Part shown: positions 1 through 8,126 of the stretch, one piece after another
Numbering within the stretch: position 1 is the first letter of the stretch
How the letters are laid out: each line of letters starts with the position of its first letter
Assembly (NCBI RefSeq): GCF_012927165.1
Contig: NZ_JABBGA010000007.1
Coordinates: 1-64,000, forward strand
DNA: 64,000 nucleotides
Direction of reading: 5' to 3'
From: Zoogloea dura
Lineage (GTDB): Bacteria; Pseudomonadota; Gammaproteobacteria; Burkholderiales; Rhodocyclaceae
Program-made: the position numbers and the translations under genes
Notes under the pieces: model-generated
Told to the model about the DNA's origin: nothing
Databases searched by the model: none
The model's input: only the letters and a program-made list of their open reading frames with translations

Positions 1-1
1 A

Positions 2-268
2 GCCGGCTTCGTCCAGTGGTACAACGTCGATCATCGTCACAGCGGTATCCGCTACGTCAGTCCGGCCCAGCGCCATGCCGGTGAGGATCAGGCGATTCTG
101 GCTGCCAGGCATGCTCTTTACACCGAGGCTCGCGAACTCAACCCGGCGCGTTGGTCCGGCAATACGCGCAACTGGTCGCCCATTGGCGCAGTCACGCTCA
201 ACCCGGAACGTGAGTCCGTCATAAAGACGCATTTGCCTGACGTGAATACTCAACAGTTGGCTGCATGA
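2..268 (+). CDS. IS3-family transposase OrfB, C-terminal fragment
   Basis: The open frame enters from the left edge of the window and stops at TGA 266-268. It reads WYNVDHRHSGIRYVSP followed by a tail ending in NTQQLAA. The WYN-xx-HRHSGI block is the conserved C-terminal end of the DDE integrase core in IS3-family OrfB proteins, just after the catalytic Glu, which would lie upstream of the window. Only about 88 residues are present, so intactness cannot be judged. It marks the left part of the window as mobile-element territory. Confidence 0.85.
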   Translation, partial: AGFVQWYNVDHRHSGIRYVSPAQRHAGEDQAILAARHALYTEARELNPARWSGNTRNWSPIGAVTLNPERESVIKTHLPDVNTQQLAA

Positions 269-451
269 CCGAGGCGACAACTACCTTGACGCGCGCCGGT
301 ACCAAACACGTCGAACACGATCGCCTTGATCATATGGTGGGAGGGTGATCCAGAAAGTGACTTCCGTCCGCCAAGAACAAGTTGCGCCAGATCTTTGGTG
401 TTGAACGGACCATCCAGATCTGCACCTCATTCAGATCCAGGCTCTGGGCGA

Positions 452-880
452 TCACTGGAGTGAAGTGAACTCCTTCCAGAATTCATACTCGGAGATGTCC
501 CATGTGCCGTAAGCGCTGCAGTACTGCTTACCATCAGCGACCTCATACACGTGCGCCAACGGGTCGGACGGCTTTTTCCAGATTCGGATCAATGGCTCCA
601 TCTTCCAGTGAGCCGAACCGTTCAAAAACGGCGGGCTAACGAGTTGGATGCCAACGATTGAAACACCTTTGCTCTCCCGATCAAAAAAAGCTACCAACTC
701 GTTCGCAGGATTGGAAATCATCACTGTTTCGGAAAAACGCCCTTCCTGTGTAAAAACAGCATAACTCACGTAAAACCATTCATTGGGCGTAGTGATACCC
801 ACCGCCCGCCAAGCATCTTTTCCAGTGCCAAGAAGGCCCGACATGAAAGGATGATGAGCTGACACGTCAGTAATAAACAT
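452..880 (-). CDS. Hypothetical protein, 142 aa
   Basis: A 142-residue frame starting at ATG 880. It is rich in Trp/Tyr/Phe (WFYVSY near residue 35, WDISEYEFWKEF at the C-terminus) with no signal peptide, membrane segment or motif that I recognise. The amino-acid makeup looks like a folded cytosolic protein rather than a shadow frame. No good ribosome binding site precedes the ATG, so the start is uncertain. It sits alone between IS debris and a divergently oriented XRE regulator, which suggests cargo gene status. Function unknown. Confidence 0.5.
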   Translation of the reverse strand: MFITDVSAHHPFMSGLLGTGKDAWRAVGITTPNEWFYVSYAVFTQEGRFSETVMISNPANELVAFFDRESKGVSIVGIQLVSPPFLNGSAHWKMEPLIRIWKKPSDPLAHVYEVADGKQYCSAYGTWDISEYEFWKEFTSLQ

Positions 881-1048
881 TGCGATTCGAGACTTTCAGT
901 AGCGGCGCGTGACCAATTAATCGAATGATCGCGTTGGCCGGGTGAGGACGTTTTCCGTGAACTCAGTAGGAACTGAATATGTCGGGAGGGGCAATATTGT
1001 GACGTAAACGCGGCTGACTTAAAAGCATCATTCCGAGACACTGATTCA

Positions 1049-1291
1049 ATGCCAGTCAGCGAATCATCGTCTAGTTCACGCGCGCCAACGGCGCGTGAGC
1101 TCCTTGCGATGAACATAGTTCGCCTCCGCAAGGAACGGGGATGGTCTCAGGAAGATCTCGCGTTGGAATCTGGCTTGCATCGCACCTTCGTGGCGCACGT
1201 TGAACGCCAAGTACGAAATATCTCGATCGACAACATTGAACGTCTTGCAAACGCTTTGCAGATAGATGTCCACGTCTTGCTGTTGCCATAG
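1049..1291 (+). CDS. XRE-family HTH transcriptional regulator, 80 aa
   Basis: An 80-residue protein that is almost entirely a Cro/C1-type helix-turn-helix: NIVRLRKERGWSQEDLALES, then the recognition helix region LHRTFVAHVER, then ISIDNIERLANAL near the C-terminus. After a short Ser-rich N-terminal extension there is no sensor or protease domain, so it is a minimal DNA-binding regulator. Such genes often act as controllers of restriction or defence islands. Here it lies about 0.7 kb upstream of the large helicase cluster on the same strand, but the IS21-like remnant between them makes direct control only a guess. Confidence 0.85.
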   Translation: MPVSESSSSSRAPTARELLAMNIVRLRKERGWSQEDLALESGLHRTFVAHVERQVRNISIDNIERLANALQIDVHVLLLP

Positions 1292-1443
1292 GGTCGGTTC
1301 CCGGTGCTCGGCAAGGGGTGGAGTGGTGTTGAACTCAACGATCACATCCCTTGGGCCACCACAGAGACGCCCGTCACCTGGCACTTGCGGGTGAGGGACT
1401 ACCGCTGAAGCAGGATTGTGCAGCCGAAAGAATTGTGCTGTAC

Positions 1444-1484
1444 GGGGAAGTCCGCTCCGGGCTTTGCCCTCCACGGACTTCCCC
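1444..1484. repeat. Perfect 11-bp inverted repeat (hairpin)
   Basis: GGGGAAGTCCG at 1444-1454 is repeated inverted as CGGACTTCCCC at 1474-1484, with a 19-base loop. No T-run follows on either strand, so it is not a normal intrinsic terminator. It lies beside the IS21-like array and may be a mobile-element border or a protein-binding site. Confidence 0.6.
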
Positions 1485-1549
1485 AAATACGATAAAAGAA
1501 AACGCTCCCAAGCCCGTTAGGGTGAGCGTGGCGGCATGCATTGTTATCG

Positions 1550-1608
1550 GTGGAGGGTTTGCGGCTGGAACACGTGGAGGGTTTCAGATCGTTATGAGTG
1601 GACGGTTT
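1550..1608. mobile_element. IS21-family terminal repeat array (remnant)
   Basis: GTGGAGGGTTT, GTGGAGGGTTT and GTGGACGGTTT start at 1550, 1574 and 1598, spaced exactly 24 bp, and lead into CTCGGAATACGCA. Multiple phased terminal repeats of this kind are the transposase binding sites of IS21-family ends. No intact istA or istB follows, so this is read as a broken IS end. The repeat and phasing are seen directly; the family assignment comes from memory of such termini. Confidence 0.6.
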
Positions 1609-1971
1609 CCTCGGAATACGCACCAGGGAGAGGCAACTCATCAGCGGCATCGGTGCAGGCGTTTCCATGCTGATCGTCCAAGAGACGAGAGTAGACGCCT
1701 TTTGGAAGAAGTTCACTAGGTGCTTGCGCAAGCTATTGAGTGTGAGCGGGTTTTAGCATCGTTGAATGCTTTTTGAGTAAGCAGAGATGCGGATGACAGG
1801 TAAATTCTATGCCCCTGGGTGAGGTGGTGAAAAACCTTGCTGGCTGTGTATTTGGTCCCTCTCGGCAAAGCTGTGCAAGTAAAATCAGTGGCTACAAAGG
1901 GGCGAGGTTAGATCACGCGACCAGCATCAAGGTCGTGCTTTGGCTGCGGCAAAAAAAGGAAGGTGTCCTGG

Positions 1972-4900
1972 ATGGATGTTTTTGAATTTCGTGTGAAGTT
2001 GATCAGTGACTACGCCGCCTTCACCCGTAGCTTTACCCGTATCAACGCTAAGGACGTCCAGGCCTTCGTGGATAGTGCGTACGACTCGGGCCGCTACTGG
2101 CCCGCGCCGCTGGTACAGGTTAATCCCAACTTCAAAACAGGCGCTACGGTCGAGGCCCTGGTTGCTTCCGGCGCGCTGCACTCCGAGTGCGGACGCATCT
2201 TCCGCGCCGGTAAGTCGGCTTCGAGCATGGGTGTGTCGCTCACTCTCTTCAAGCACCAGGAAGAGGCCATCGGCTTCGCCCAGAGCGGCGCGAGCTATGT
2301 CCTGACGACCGGCACCGGTTCGGGCAAGTCACTGGCCTACTTCATCCCGGTCGTCGACGCCATCCTGAAAGCCAAGGCGGTTGACCCGACTCCACGCACT
2401 CGGGCCATCGTCATTTATCCGATGAACGCGCTTGCCAACAGCCAGCTCGAGGAGCTCGGCAAGTTCCTGGGCGACTACGGCGACCATCCGCCCGTGACCT
2501 ATGGCCGTTACACAGGACAGGAAAGCGATGAGGAGCGTCAGCGTCTGGCTGCCAACCCTCCGGACATCCTGCTAACAAACTTCATGATGCTTGAACTGCT
2601 CATGACCCGGCAGGACGACAAGGACAAGGCGGTGATTCGCAACGCCACGGGGTTACGTTTCCTTGTTCTGGATGAGCTGCACACCTATCGGGGCCGGCAA
2701 GGGGCTGACGTTGCGCTACTGGTGCGGCGTGTGCGAGAAGCGCTGGCCGACCGGCTGCAATGCATCGGCACTTCCGCAACGATGGCTACGGAAGGCACCG
2801 AGCAGGCTAAGAACGAGAAGGTGGCCGAAGTGGCCAGTAGGCTCTTTGGTACCCGCATCACGGCGGCCAGCGTCATCACCGAAACCCTGCAGCGGGTCAC
2901 GCCCGAGCATCTGCTGGTTGACCATGTTCGCCCTCAGCTTGCGGAAGCTGCTGATGTCGGAGTGCCTGAGCCCGCTCCCTACACAACGCTCGCTCAGCAT
3001 CCGCTTGCTGTCTGGGTCGAATTGACTCTGGGCCTGACCCGTGACGAGGGCAAATGGCGTCGAGCGCGCCCCATCACCCTGGATGCCGCGGCCAAACAGC
3101 TGGCGACGGATGCAGGAGTCGAGATAGACCGAGCCAAGGCGGTGCTGTCGGACTTCCTTTTGCTCGCCTACCGGACCACCGACAAGCCACCCTCTGAGGG
3201 AGGCCGAAGTCTCTTTGCGTTCAAACTCCACCAGTTCATTTCCGGTGGCAGCAAGGTGTATGGCACCCTCGAACCCGAAGGTCGACGCTATCTCACTCTC
3301 GAAGGCAGCCAGTTCGTTCCGGGCGACCGTGCCCGTCGGCTCTACGCGCTGCATTTCTGTCGTGAGTGCGGACAGGAGTACATCCCGGTCTGGGACGAGA
3401 GCAGCTCAAGCGGACGGGTGTTCAATCCCCGCAACATCGAAGAGCGCAGCCATGAGGACGAGGACGTCAAGAATGGCTATTTCATGCCCGACACCTCAGG
3501 CGTCTGGAACGACACGCTCGACCGCTATCCCGAGACTTGGCTGGAGCCCAAGAAAGACGGCGACCTTAAGTTGCGCTCGAACTACAAGAAGCGTCAGCCC
3601 CATCACGTCCGAGTCGATGCAGAAGGGCGCCACACTTGCGACGGCACAACTGGTTGGTACATCCCGGGTAATTTCGGCTTCTGCTTGCGTTGTGGGGTCG
3701 TGCACCCAACCGCGGGTAAGGAATCTCTGCGGCTCACTGGCCTATCGGGTGAAGGGCGGAGTTCCGCGACCACCATGCTCACCCTGTCCGCGCTGCGCTA
3801 CCTCTACGAGGCAGATGAACACCTCAAGGAAGAAGCCAAAAAGGTTCTCGGCTTCACCGACAACCGTCAGGATGCTGCGCTTCAGGTCGGCCACTTCAAT
3901 GATTTCCTGCAAGTGCTCTTGCAGCGGGCCGCACTTTTTGCCGCCGTCCAGAAAGCCGGCGGCAGCCTTACCGAGGGGCAGGTTCCCGAAGCCGTCTTCA
4001 AGGCGCTCGGCTTCGACCGTGATGACCACGGTGTCCGTGCCGAGTACATGCAGGAGCCAGACATTAAGGGCAACGCCCGGCGCCAGGTGCAGGACATCAT
4101 GCGTGCCATCCTCGGCTACCGGGTGTACTTCGACCTACGTCGTGGCTGGCGTTTCAACAATCCCAACCTCGAACAGCTAGGTCTCGTCCACATTGAGTAT
4201 CAGGACCTCGACGACTTGGTCGCTGATACAGCCGAATGGTCAGCGGCGCCCGCCGCCCTGCAGGCAGCGTCCTCCGATGTTCGCAAGCGGCTCTTGGTTA
4301 TGCTTTTCGATGCCATGCGTCAAGGCCTGTGTCTCTCGTCGCGTTATCTCGACCGCAGCGAACTCGACCGCCTCAAGACCGCCAGCTACGCTAATTTGCG
4401 GGAACCCTGGGGGTTCTCGGAGGACGAGACTCCTATCTCCTCGAACTGGTTCATCGTTGGCGCCAAGCCCCGGGACGAAGACCGGCGGAACGTCGAATAT
4501 CTCGTTTCGGGCAGTGCGCGCTCCAAGCTCGGCCGGGAACTGAAACGGCCCAGTAACTGGCGTGAGGCTGACGAGAGCGATAACCCGCATGCCGCCAAGC
4601 TGAAGGATGAGCAATGCGAGGATGTCATCAAGGCGCTGCTCAAGGCAGCCAAGTCCTACGGCTTGGTGGTATCCGAGGAGACCGAATTCGGCATCACAGG
4701 CTACCAGCTCAACGGTACTGGTCTCCTTTGGACACTCGGTGAGGGCAAAAGCAAGAAGGGTGCGGACGACAACACCTTCTTCCGCAGTTTGTACGGCAAC
4801 ATCGCGGGCATGCTCGCTGACCCGGTGCATCGCTTGTTCGACTTTGAAGCGCGCGAGCACACCGCCCAAGTCGAACAGGATGAGCGACTCGAGCGGGAGG

Positions 4901-7266
4901 CTCGTTTCCGCTTTACCCAGAAAGACCGCGATGACTGGCTGGCTGCAAATGGCAAGCCGCTCGAATGGCTGCCGGTGTTGTTCTGCTCGCCGACCATGGA
5001 GTTGGGCGTTGATATTTCGTCGCTCAACACCGTGTACATGCGCAACGTGCCGCCCACGCCAGCCAACTACGCCCAGCGCAGCGGCCGGGCGGGGCGGGCG
5101 GGGCAGCCCGCGCTAGTCATTACCTATTGCGCAGCCCAGTCGCCTCACGATCAGTACTTTTTCCGTGACCCGGTGCGTATGGTTCATGGTCAGGTCAATC
5201 CGCCCACGCTCGACCTCGCCAACCGCGAACTCATCCAGAGCCACCTGCATGCCATCTGGCTTGCCGAAACAGGCAAGAAGCTCGACAACAGCGTGCGTGG
5301 TCTTCTCGACATGAATGACCCCACAGCTCCCCTGACCGACGACTACCGGCAGCAGATGGATGCGGACACCCCGCAGAGACGTGCCCACGATCGTGGGCTG
5401 CGCGTCCTGAGCATGCTCCAGGACGAACTCACCGAGGAGAAAGCGCCTTGGCACACGCCAACCTTCGCCGACGAGGTTTTCCGGCGTGCCTTCCAATCCT
5501 TTGACCGGGCACTAGACCGATGGCGCGACCTTTTTGCCGCCACCAAGCGGCAAATGGAGATCAACCAAAAGGTGATGAACAACCCCGCGGCCAGCGAACG
5601 CGACCGTCGCGATGCCAAGCAGCGCCACGACGAAGCCTTCCGTCAGCAGACTCTGCTGTTGCAGCAGTCGGGTTCCGCCAACTCGGACTTCTATACCTAC
5701 CGCTATCTCGCCAGCCAAGGTTTCCTGCCGGGCTATAACTTCCCACGTTTGCCGCTGATGGCCTACATCCCAGCGCGCAAAGGCAAGATTGGGCGCGAGA
5801 ACTTCCTCTCGCGCCCGCGCTTCCTGGCTTTGTCCGAATTTGGTCCCTACAGCGTCATCTACCACGAGGGTAGCCAGTATCGCGTCGTGCGCGCCATGCT
5901 TTCCGTCGGTGCTGAAGACCAGGTCTCGGTCGGCGCCAAGCTCAGCACAGAGGTTGCCCGTATCTGCCCCGCCTGCGGCTACGGCCACTTCCGCAACCAG
6001 CGCGATGCTGACCGCTGCGTGTCGTGTAACGCAGCGTTAGCTGACTCGGTAGCGGTGCAAAACCTCTACCGCATCGAAAACGTCTCCACCAAACGGGCTG
6101 AGCGCATCACCGCCAACGAAGAGGAGCGCACCCGCCAAGGCTATGAGATGCAGACTACCATCCAGTTCGGAGAACAGGATGCGCGGCTGCAGGTCATGCA
6201 CGCGGTCATGAAGGAAGGCGACACGCCGGTACTGGAACTCCAGTACGGACCCGCGGCCACGGTCTGGCGGATGAATCTTGGATGGCGACGTCGCAAGGAG
6301 AAGAGCCTCCTCGGCTTCATGATTAACCCGGTGACTGGCCACTGGGTCGGTGGTGCAGAGGAGGCTGATGAACCCGATACCCCGCCTGATAAGACTCCGC
6401 CGCAGCGTATCGTTCCCTATGTGGAAGACCGTCGTAACGTGCTCATTGTGCGACCGCTCGAGGAACTCGGCATCAAAACGATGGCGACGCTCCAATATGC
6501 GTTGAAGCGCGGCATCGAGGCGGTCTATCAGCTCGAAGAAAGCGAGCTGATGGCCGAACCCTTGCCGAAGGCTGACCTGCGCCGTTCCATTCTCTTCTAC
6601 GAGTCCGCTGAGGGCGGGGCGGGCGTGCTAACCCGTCTAGCCACCGAGCCTGAGGCTTTGGCAAGGGTCGCAGGCGAAGCGCTCGCCATCATGCATTTCC
6701 GCCGACCCGAGTTGGGCATCTGGGATCGTGAGCATCTGGAAGAAGAGCTCGACCCCGCCGGCAAGCCCATCTGCGAGGCGGGCTGCTACCGCTGCCTGCT
6801 CTCCTACTACAACCAGCCTGACCATCTGAACATCGACCGGCAGGATGCCGACAACGATGGCAAGGTCCTCGACATCCTGTGCCAGCTTTCACGCGCGAGG
6901 GGTGAGTCGGGGAGCTTTGGGCGGACTGCTGAACAGCAGCGAGGCGAGCTTGAGCGTGTCTCCGGCAGTTCCCTCGAACAGGCTTGGTTGGCCTATGTGC
7001 GTGAGCATGGTTATCGTCTTCCTGACCAAGGGCAGCACACCATCGAGCGCTGCCAAGCATCCGCTGATTTTTTCTATGAGGACTGGAAAGCGGTTGTCTT
7101 TATCGACGGTCCGCATCATGAGGCCGAATCTCAGGCCGAGCGGGATGCAGCCATCAATGCATGCTTGGAGGCTGCGGGATATTATGTTGTTCGGTTTGCA
7201 AGGGACAAGAGTACTTGGAAAGAGGTTTTTAAGCATCACTCTGCTTTGTTTGGACTAGGTGTATGA
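1972..7266 (+). CDS. Giant DEAH-box helicase with DUF1998 and C-terminal nuclease-like domain (DrmA/DrmB- or DruE-like)
   Basis: A superfamily 2 helicase of ~1764 aa, predicted to translocate on nucleic acid for phage defence. The N-terminus (WPAPLVQVNP) is typical of long DUF1998 helicases. Walker A GTGSGKS is near residue 113, the DEAH-type box DELH near 234 and the motif VI region QRSGRAGRAGQ near 1035. Cys pairs near 461 (CRECG), 567 (CLRCG) and 1330-1350 (CPACG...CVSC) suggest zinc ribbons. The DUF1998 region has SAEGGAGVL near 1544 and CxxxCYRCLLSYYNQ near 1600. The last ~80 residues, with ADFFYED and FIDGPHHE, look like a Vsr/DUF559 PD-(D/E)XK nuclease domain. I prefer ATG 1972 (GGAAGG 8 bp upstream) to GTG 1963. 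In DISARM, helicase and DUF1998 are separate genes (drmA, drmB); here one chain carries both, as in Druantia DruE. The family is clear, the exact system is not. Confidence 0.85.
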   Translation: MDVFEFRVKLISDYAAFTRSFTRINAKDVQAFVDSAYDSGRYWPAPLVQVNPNFKTGATVEALVASGALHSECGRIFRAGKSASSMGVSLTLFKHQEEAIGFAQSGASYVLTTGTGSGKSLAYFIPVVDAILKAKAVDPTPRTRAIVIYPMNALANSQLEELGKFLGDYGDHPPVTYGRYTGQESDEERQRLAANPPDILLTNFMMLELLMTRQDDKDKAVIRNATGLRFLVLDELHTYRGRQGADVALLVRRVREALADRLQCIGTSATMATEGTEQAKNEKVAEVASRLFGTRITAASVITETLQRVTPEHLLVDHVRPQLAEAADVGVPEPAPYTTLAQHPLAVWVELTLGLTRDEGKWRRARPITLDAAAKQLATDAGVEIDRAKAVLSDFLLLAYRTTDKPPSEGGRSLFAFKLHQFISGGSKVYGTLEPEGRRYLTLEGSQFVPGDRARRLYALHFCRECGQEYIPVWDESSSSGRVFNPRNIEERSHEDEDVKNGYFMPDTSGVWNDTLDRYPETWLEPKKDGDLKLRSNYKKRQPHHVRVDAEGRHTCDGTTGWYIPGNFGFCLRCGVVHPTAGKESLRLTGLSGEGRSSATTMLTLSALRYLYEADEHLKEEAKKVLGFTDNRQDAALQVGHFNDFLQVLLQRAALFAAVQKAGGSLTEGQVPEAVFKALGFDRDDHGVRAEYMQEPDIKGNARRQVQDIMRAILGYRVYFDLRRGWRFNNPNLEQLGLVHIEYQDLDDLVADTAEWSAAPAALQAASSDVRKRLLVMLFDAMRQGLCLSSRYLDRSELDRLKTASYANLREPWGFSEDETPISSNWFIVGAKPRDEDRRNVEYLVSGSARSKLGRELKRPSNWREADESDNPHAAKLKDEQCEDVIKALLKAAKSYGLVVSEETEFGITGYQLNGTGLLWTLGEGKSKKGADDNTFFRSLYGNIAGMLADPVHRLFDFEAREHTAQVEQDERLEREARFRFTQKDRDDWLAANGKPLEWLPVLFCSPTMELGVDISSLNTVYMRNVPPTPANYAQRSGRAGRAGQPALVITYCAAQSPHDQYFFRDPVRMVHGQVNPPTLDLANRELIQSHLHAIWLAETGKKLDNSVRGLLDMNDPTAPLTDDYRQQMDADTPQRRAHDRGLRVLSMLQDELTEEKAPWHTPTFADEVFRRAFQSFDRALDRWRDLFAATKRQMEINQKVMNNPAASERDRRDAKQRHDEAFRQQTLLLQQSGSANSDFYTYRYLASQGFLPGYNFPRLPLMAYIPARKGKIGRENFLSRPRFLALSEFGPYSVIYHEGSQYRVVRAMLSVGAEDQVSVGAKLSTEVARICPACGYGHFRNQRDADRCVSCNAALADSVAVQNLYRIENVSTKRAERITANEEERTRQGYEMQTTIQFGEQDARLQVMHAVMKEGDTPVLELQYGPAATVWRMNLGWRRRKEKSLLGFMINPVTGHWVGGAEEADEPDTPPDKTPPQRIVPYVEDRRNVLIVRPLEELGIKTMATLQYALKRGIEAVYQLEESELMAEPLPKADLRRSILFYESAEGGAGVLTRLATEPEALARVAGEALAIMHFRRPELGIWDREHLEEELDPAGKPICEAGCYRCLLSYYNQPDHLNIDRQDADNDGKVLDILCQLSRARGESGSFGRTAEQQRGELERVSGSSLEQAWLAYVREHGYRLPDQGQHTIERCQASADFFYEDWKAVVFIDGPHHEAESQAERDAAINACLEAAGYYVVRFARDKSTWKEVFKHHSALFGLGV

Positions 7267-8108
7267 GGTTAAAGATGCGTAAGAGTATGCAAGAACAGCT
7301 ACTTGCGCTGCTGAATAAAAATGAACCGAAGACCTTTGAGTCGTCGAATAAGTCAGACTTTTTGACGCCACGTTACCGTCAAGCTAATCAAAAGTCATTG
7401 AATGATGGCTCTGCAGAGCAGGATAGAAGTAAGGGTGTTAATTTAGCCGCCGCAAAGCCTGAAGCGGCTTTGTCACGACCTGTTTTTCCCGGAAGTAATC
7501 TTTCGCTACGCGAGCGCCTTATTGCTCAGGGTGTTATCAAGCCTGCATCCAACGGGGGAAAAACTCCCTCGAAGAAGGTGAAGTTGAGCGCAGATATTCA
7601 AAGCGGCGCTATAAGAAGATGTACTACTCGTAGGCAAGACAGAGGCCCAGTTCTCGACTTGAACGTTCTAAGGAAGGCTCTTTCTACTCGAGGAGTCGTG
7701 GATGGCGTTGATTACTTGTCTTTGGTTGGGGAGCTTCGAGAGGACGAAGGGGCGGAGAGCACTCGTAATGTGAGGTCTGGGCCGCCGCCATCGAAGAATT
7801 ATGCCGCTCCCGTCGCGGCCAAGAAAAGTGAAAATAAGAAACTAGATGCTAATAGTGCTTCTAAAAATGCTAAAGCATCGCCTGTCTATCGCTATCAAAA
7901 GCGTTTCAAATGCTTTCGGTGTGGAAAGTGGATTCCTCTTGGTCAGGGTCTTAAGCACGAAGCCATGCATGAAGGGCGTGACTACATTCCTCTCGCTGAT
8001 GTTCGACCGAAAAGCATGAGCCGTATTGAGAGTTCCTCTATACGGAATAGTAGATGGGTTTATGTTTTTCAGGGTGGGCTGCCTAGTTTAGGGAAAAGAA
8101 GTCGATAA
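7263..8108 (+). CDS. Unknown 281-aa protein with zinc-finger-like Cys/His motif, AT-rich
   Basis: The ATG overlaps the helicase stop (ATGA), which suggests translational coupling; a second in-frame ATG at 7275 has a GAGG 5 bp upstream. The first ~200 residues are low-complexity, Ser/Lys/Asn-rich and probably disordered. Near residues 215-240 there is CFRCGKWIPLGQGLKHEAMH, a C-x2-C...H-x3-H pattern that could bind zinc. Base composition is clearly more AT-rich than the flanking helicase genes, so it may be a later insertion or a fast-evolving adaptor. I do not recognise the family. Its position between two helicases suggests a DNA-binding or specificity role, which is inference. Confidence 0.7.
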   Translation: MRLKMRKSMQEQLLALLNKNEPKTFESSNKSDFLTPRYRQANQKSLNDGSAEQDRSKGVNLAAAKPEAALSRPVFPGSNLSLRERLIAQGVIKPASNGGKTPSKKVKLSADIQSGAIRRCTTRRQDRGPVLDLNVLRKALSTRGVVDGVDYLSLVGELREDEGAESTRNVRSGPPPSKNYAAPVAAKKSENKKLDANSASKNAKASPVYRYQKRFKCFRCGKWIPLGQGLKHEAMHEGRDYIPLADVRPKSMSRIESSSIRNSRWVYVFQGGLPSLGKRSR

Positions 8109-8126
8109 AACTGAATTTTGTTCCGA

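Larger units (their letters stand above)
1292..1971. other. Gene-poor gap with IS remnant, upstream of the defence cluster
   Basis: No convincing gene is visible in these ~680 bases. The gap contains a perfect 11-bp inverted repeat (1444-1484) and a three-unit 24-bp array typical of an IS21-family terminus (1550-1608). The short frames here on both strands lack recognisable motifs; the minus-strand one owes its repeated KPST to the 24-bp array. The last ~230 bases (from about 1740) should contain the promoter of the defence cluster, but I could not assign -35/-10 boxes with confidence. Confidence 0.5.

Noticed and set aside
1444..1484. Hairpin as a terminator
   Set aside because: No T-run on either strand after the stem.
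1351..1731. Short frames on both strands in the IS remnant
   Set aside because: The minus-strand peptide gets its repeated KPST from the 24-bp array, and neither has motifs or ribosome binding sites.
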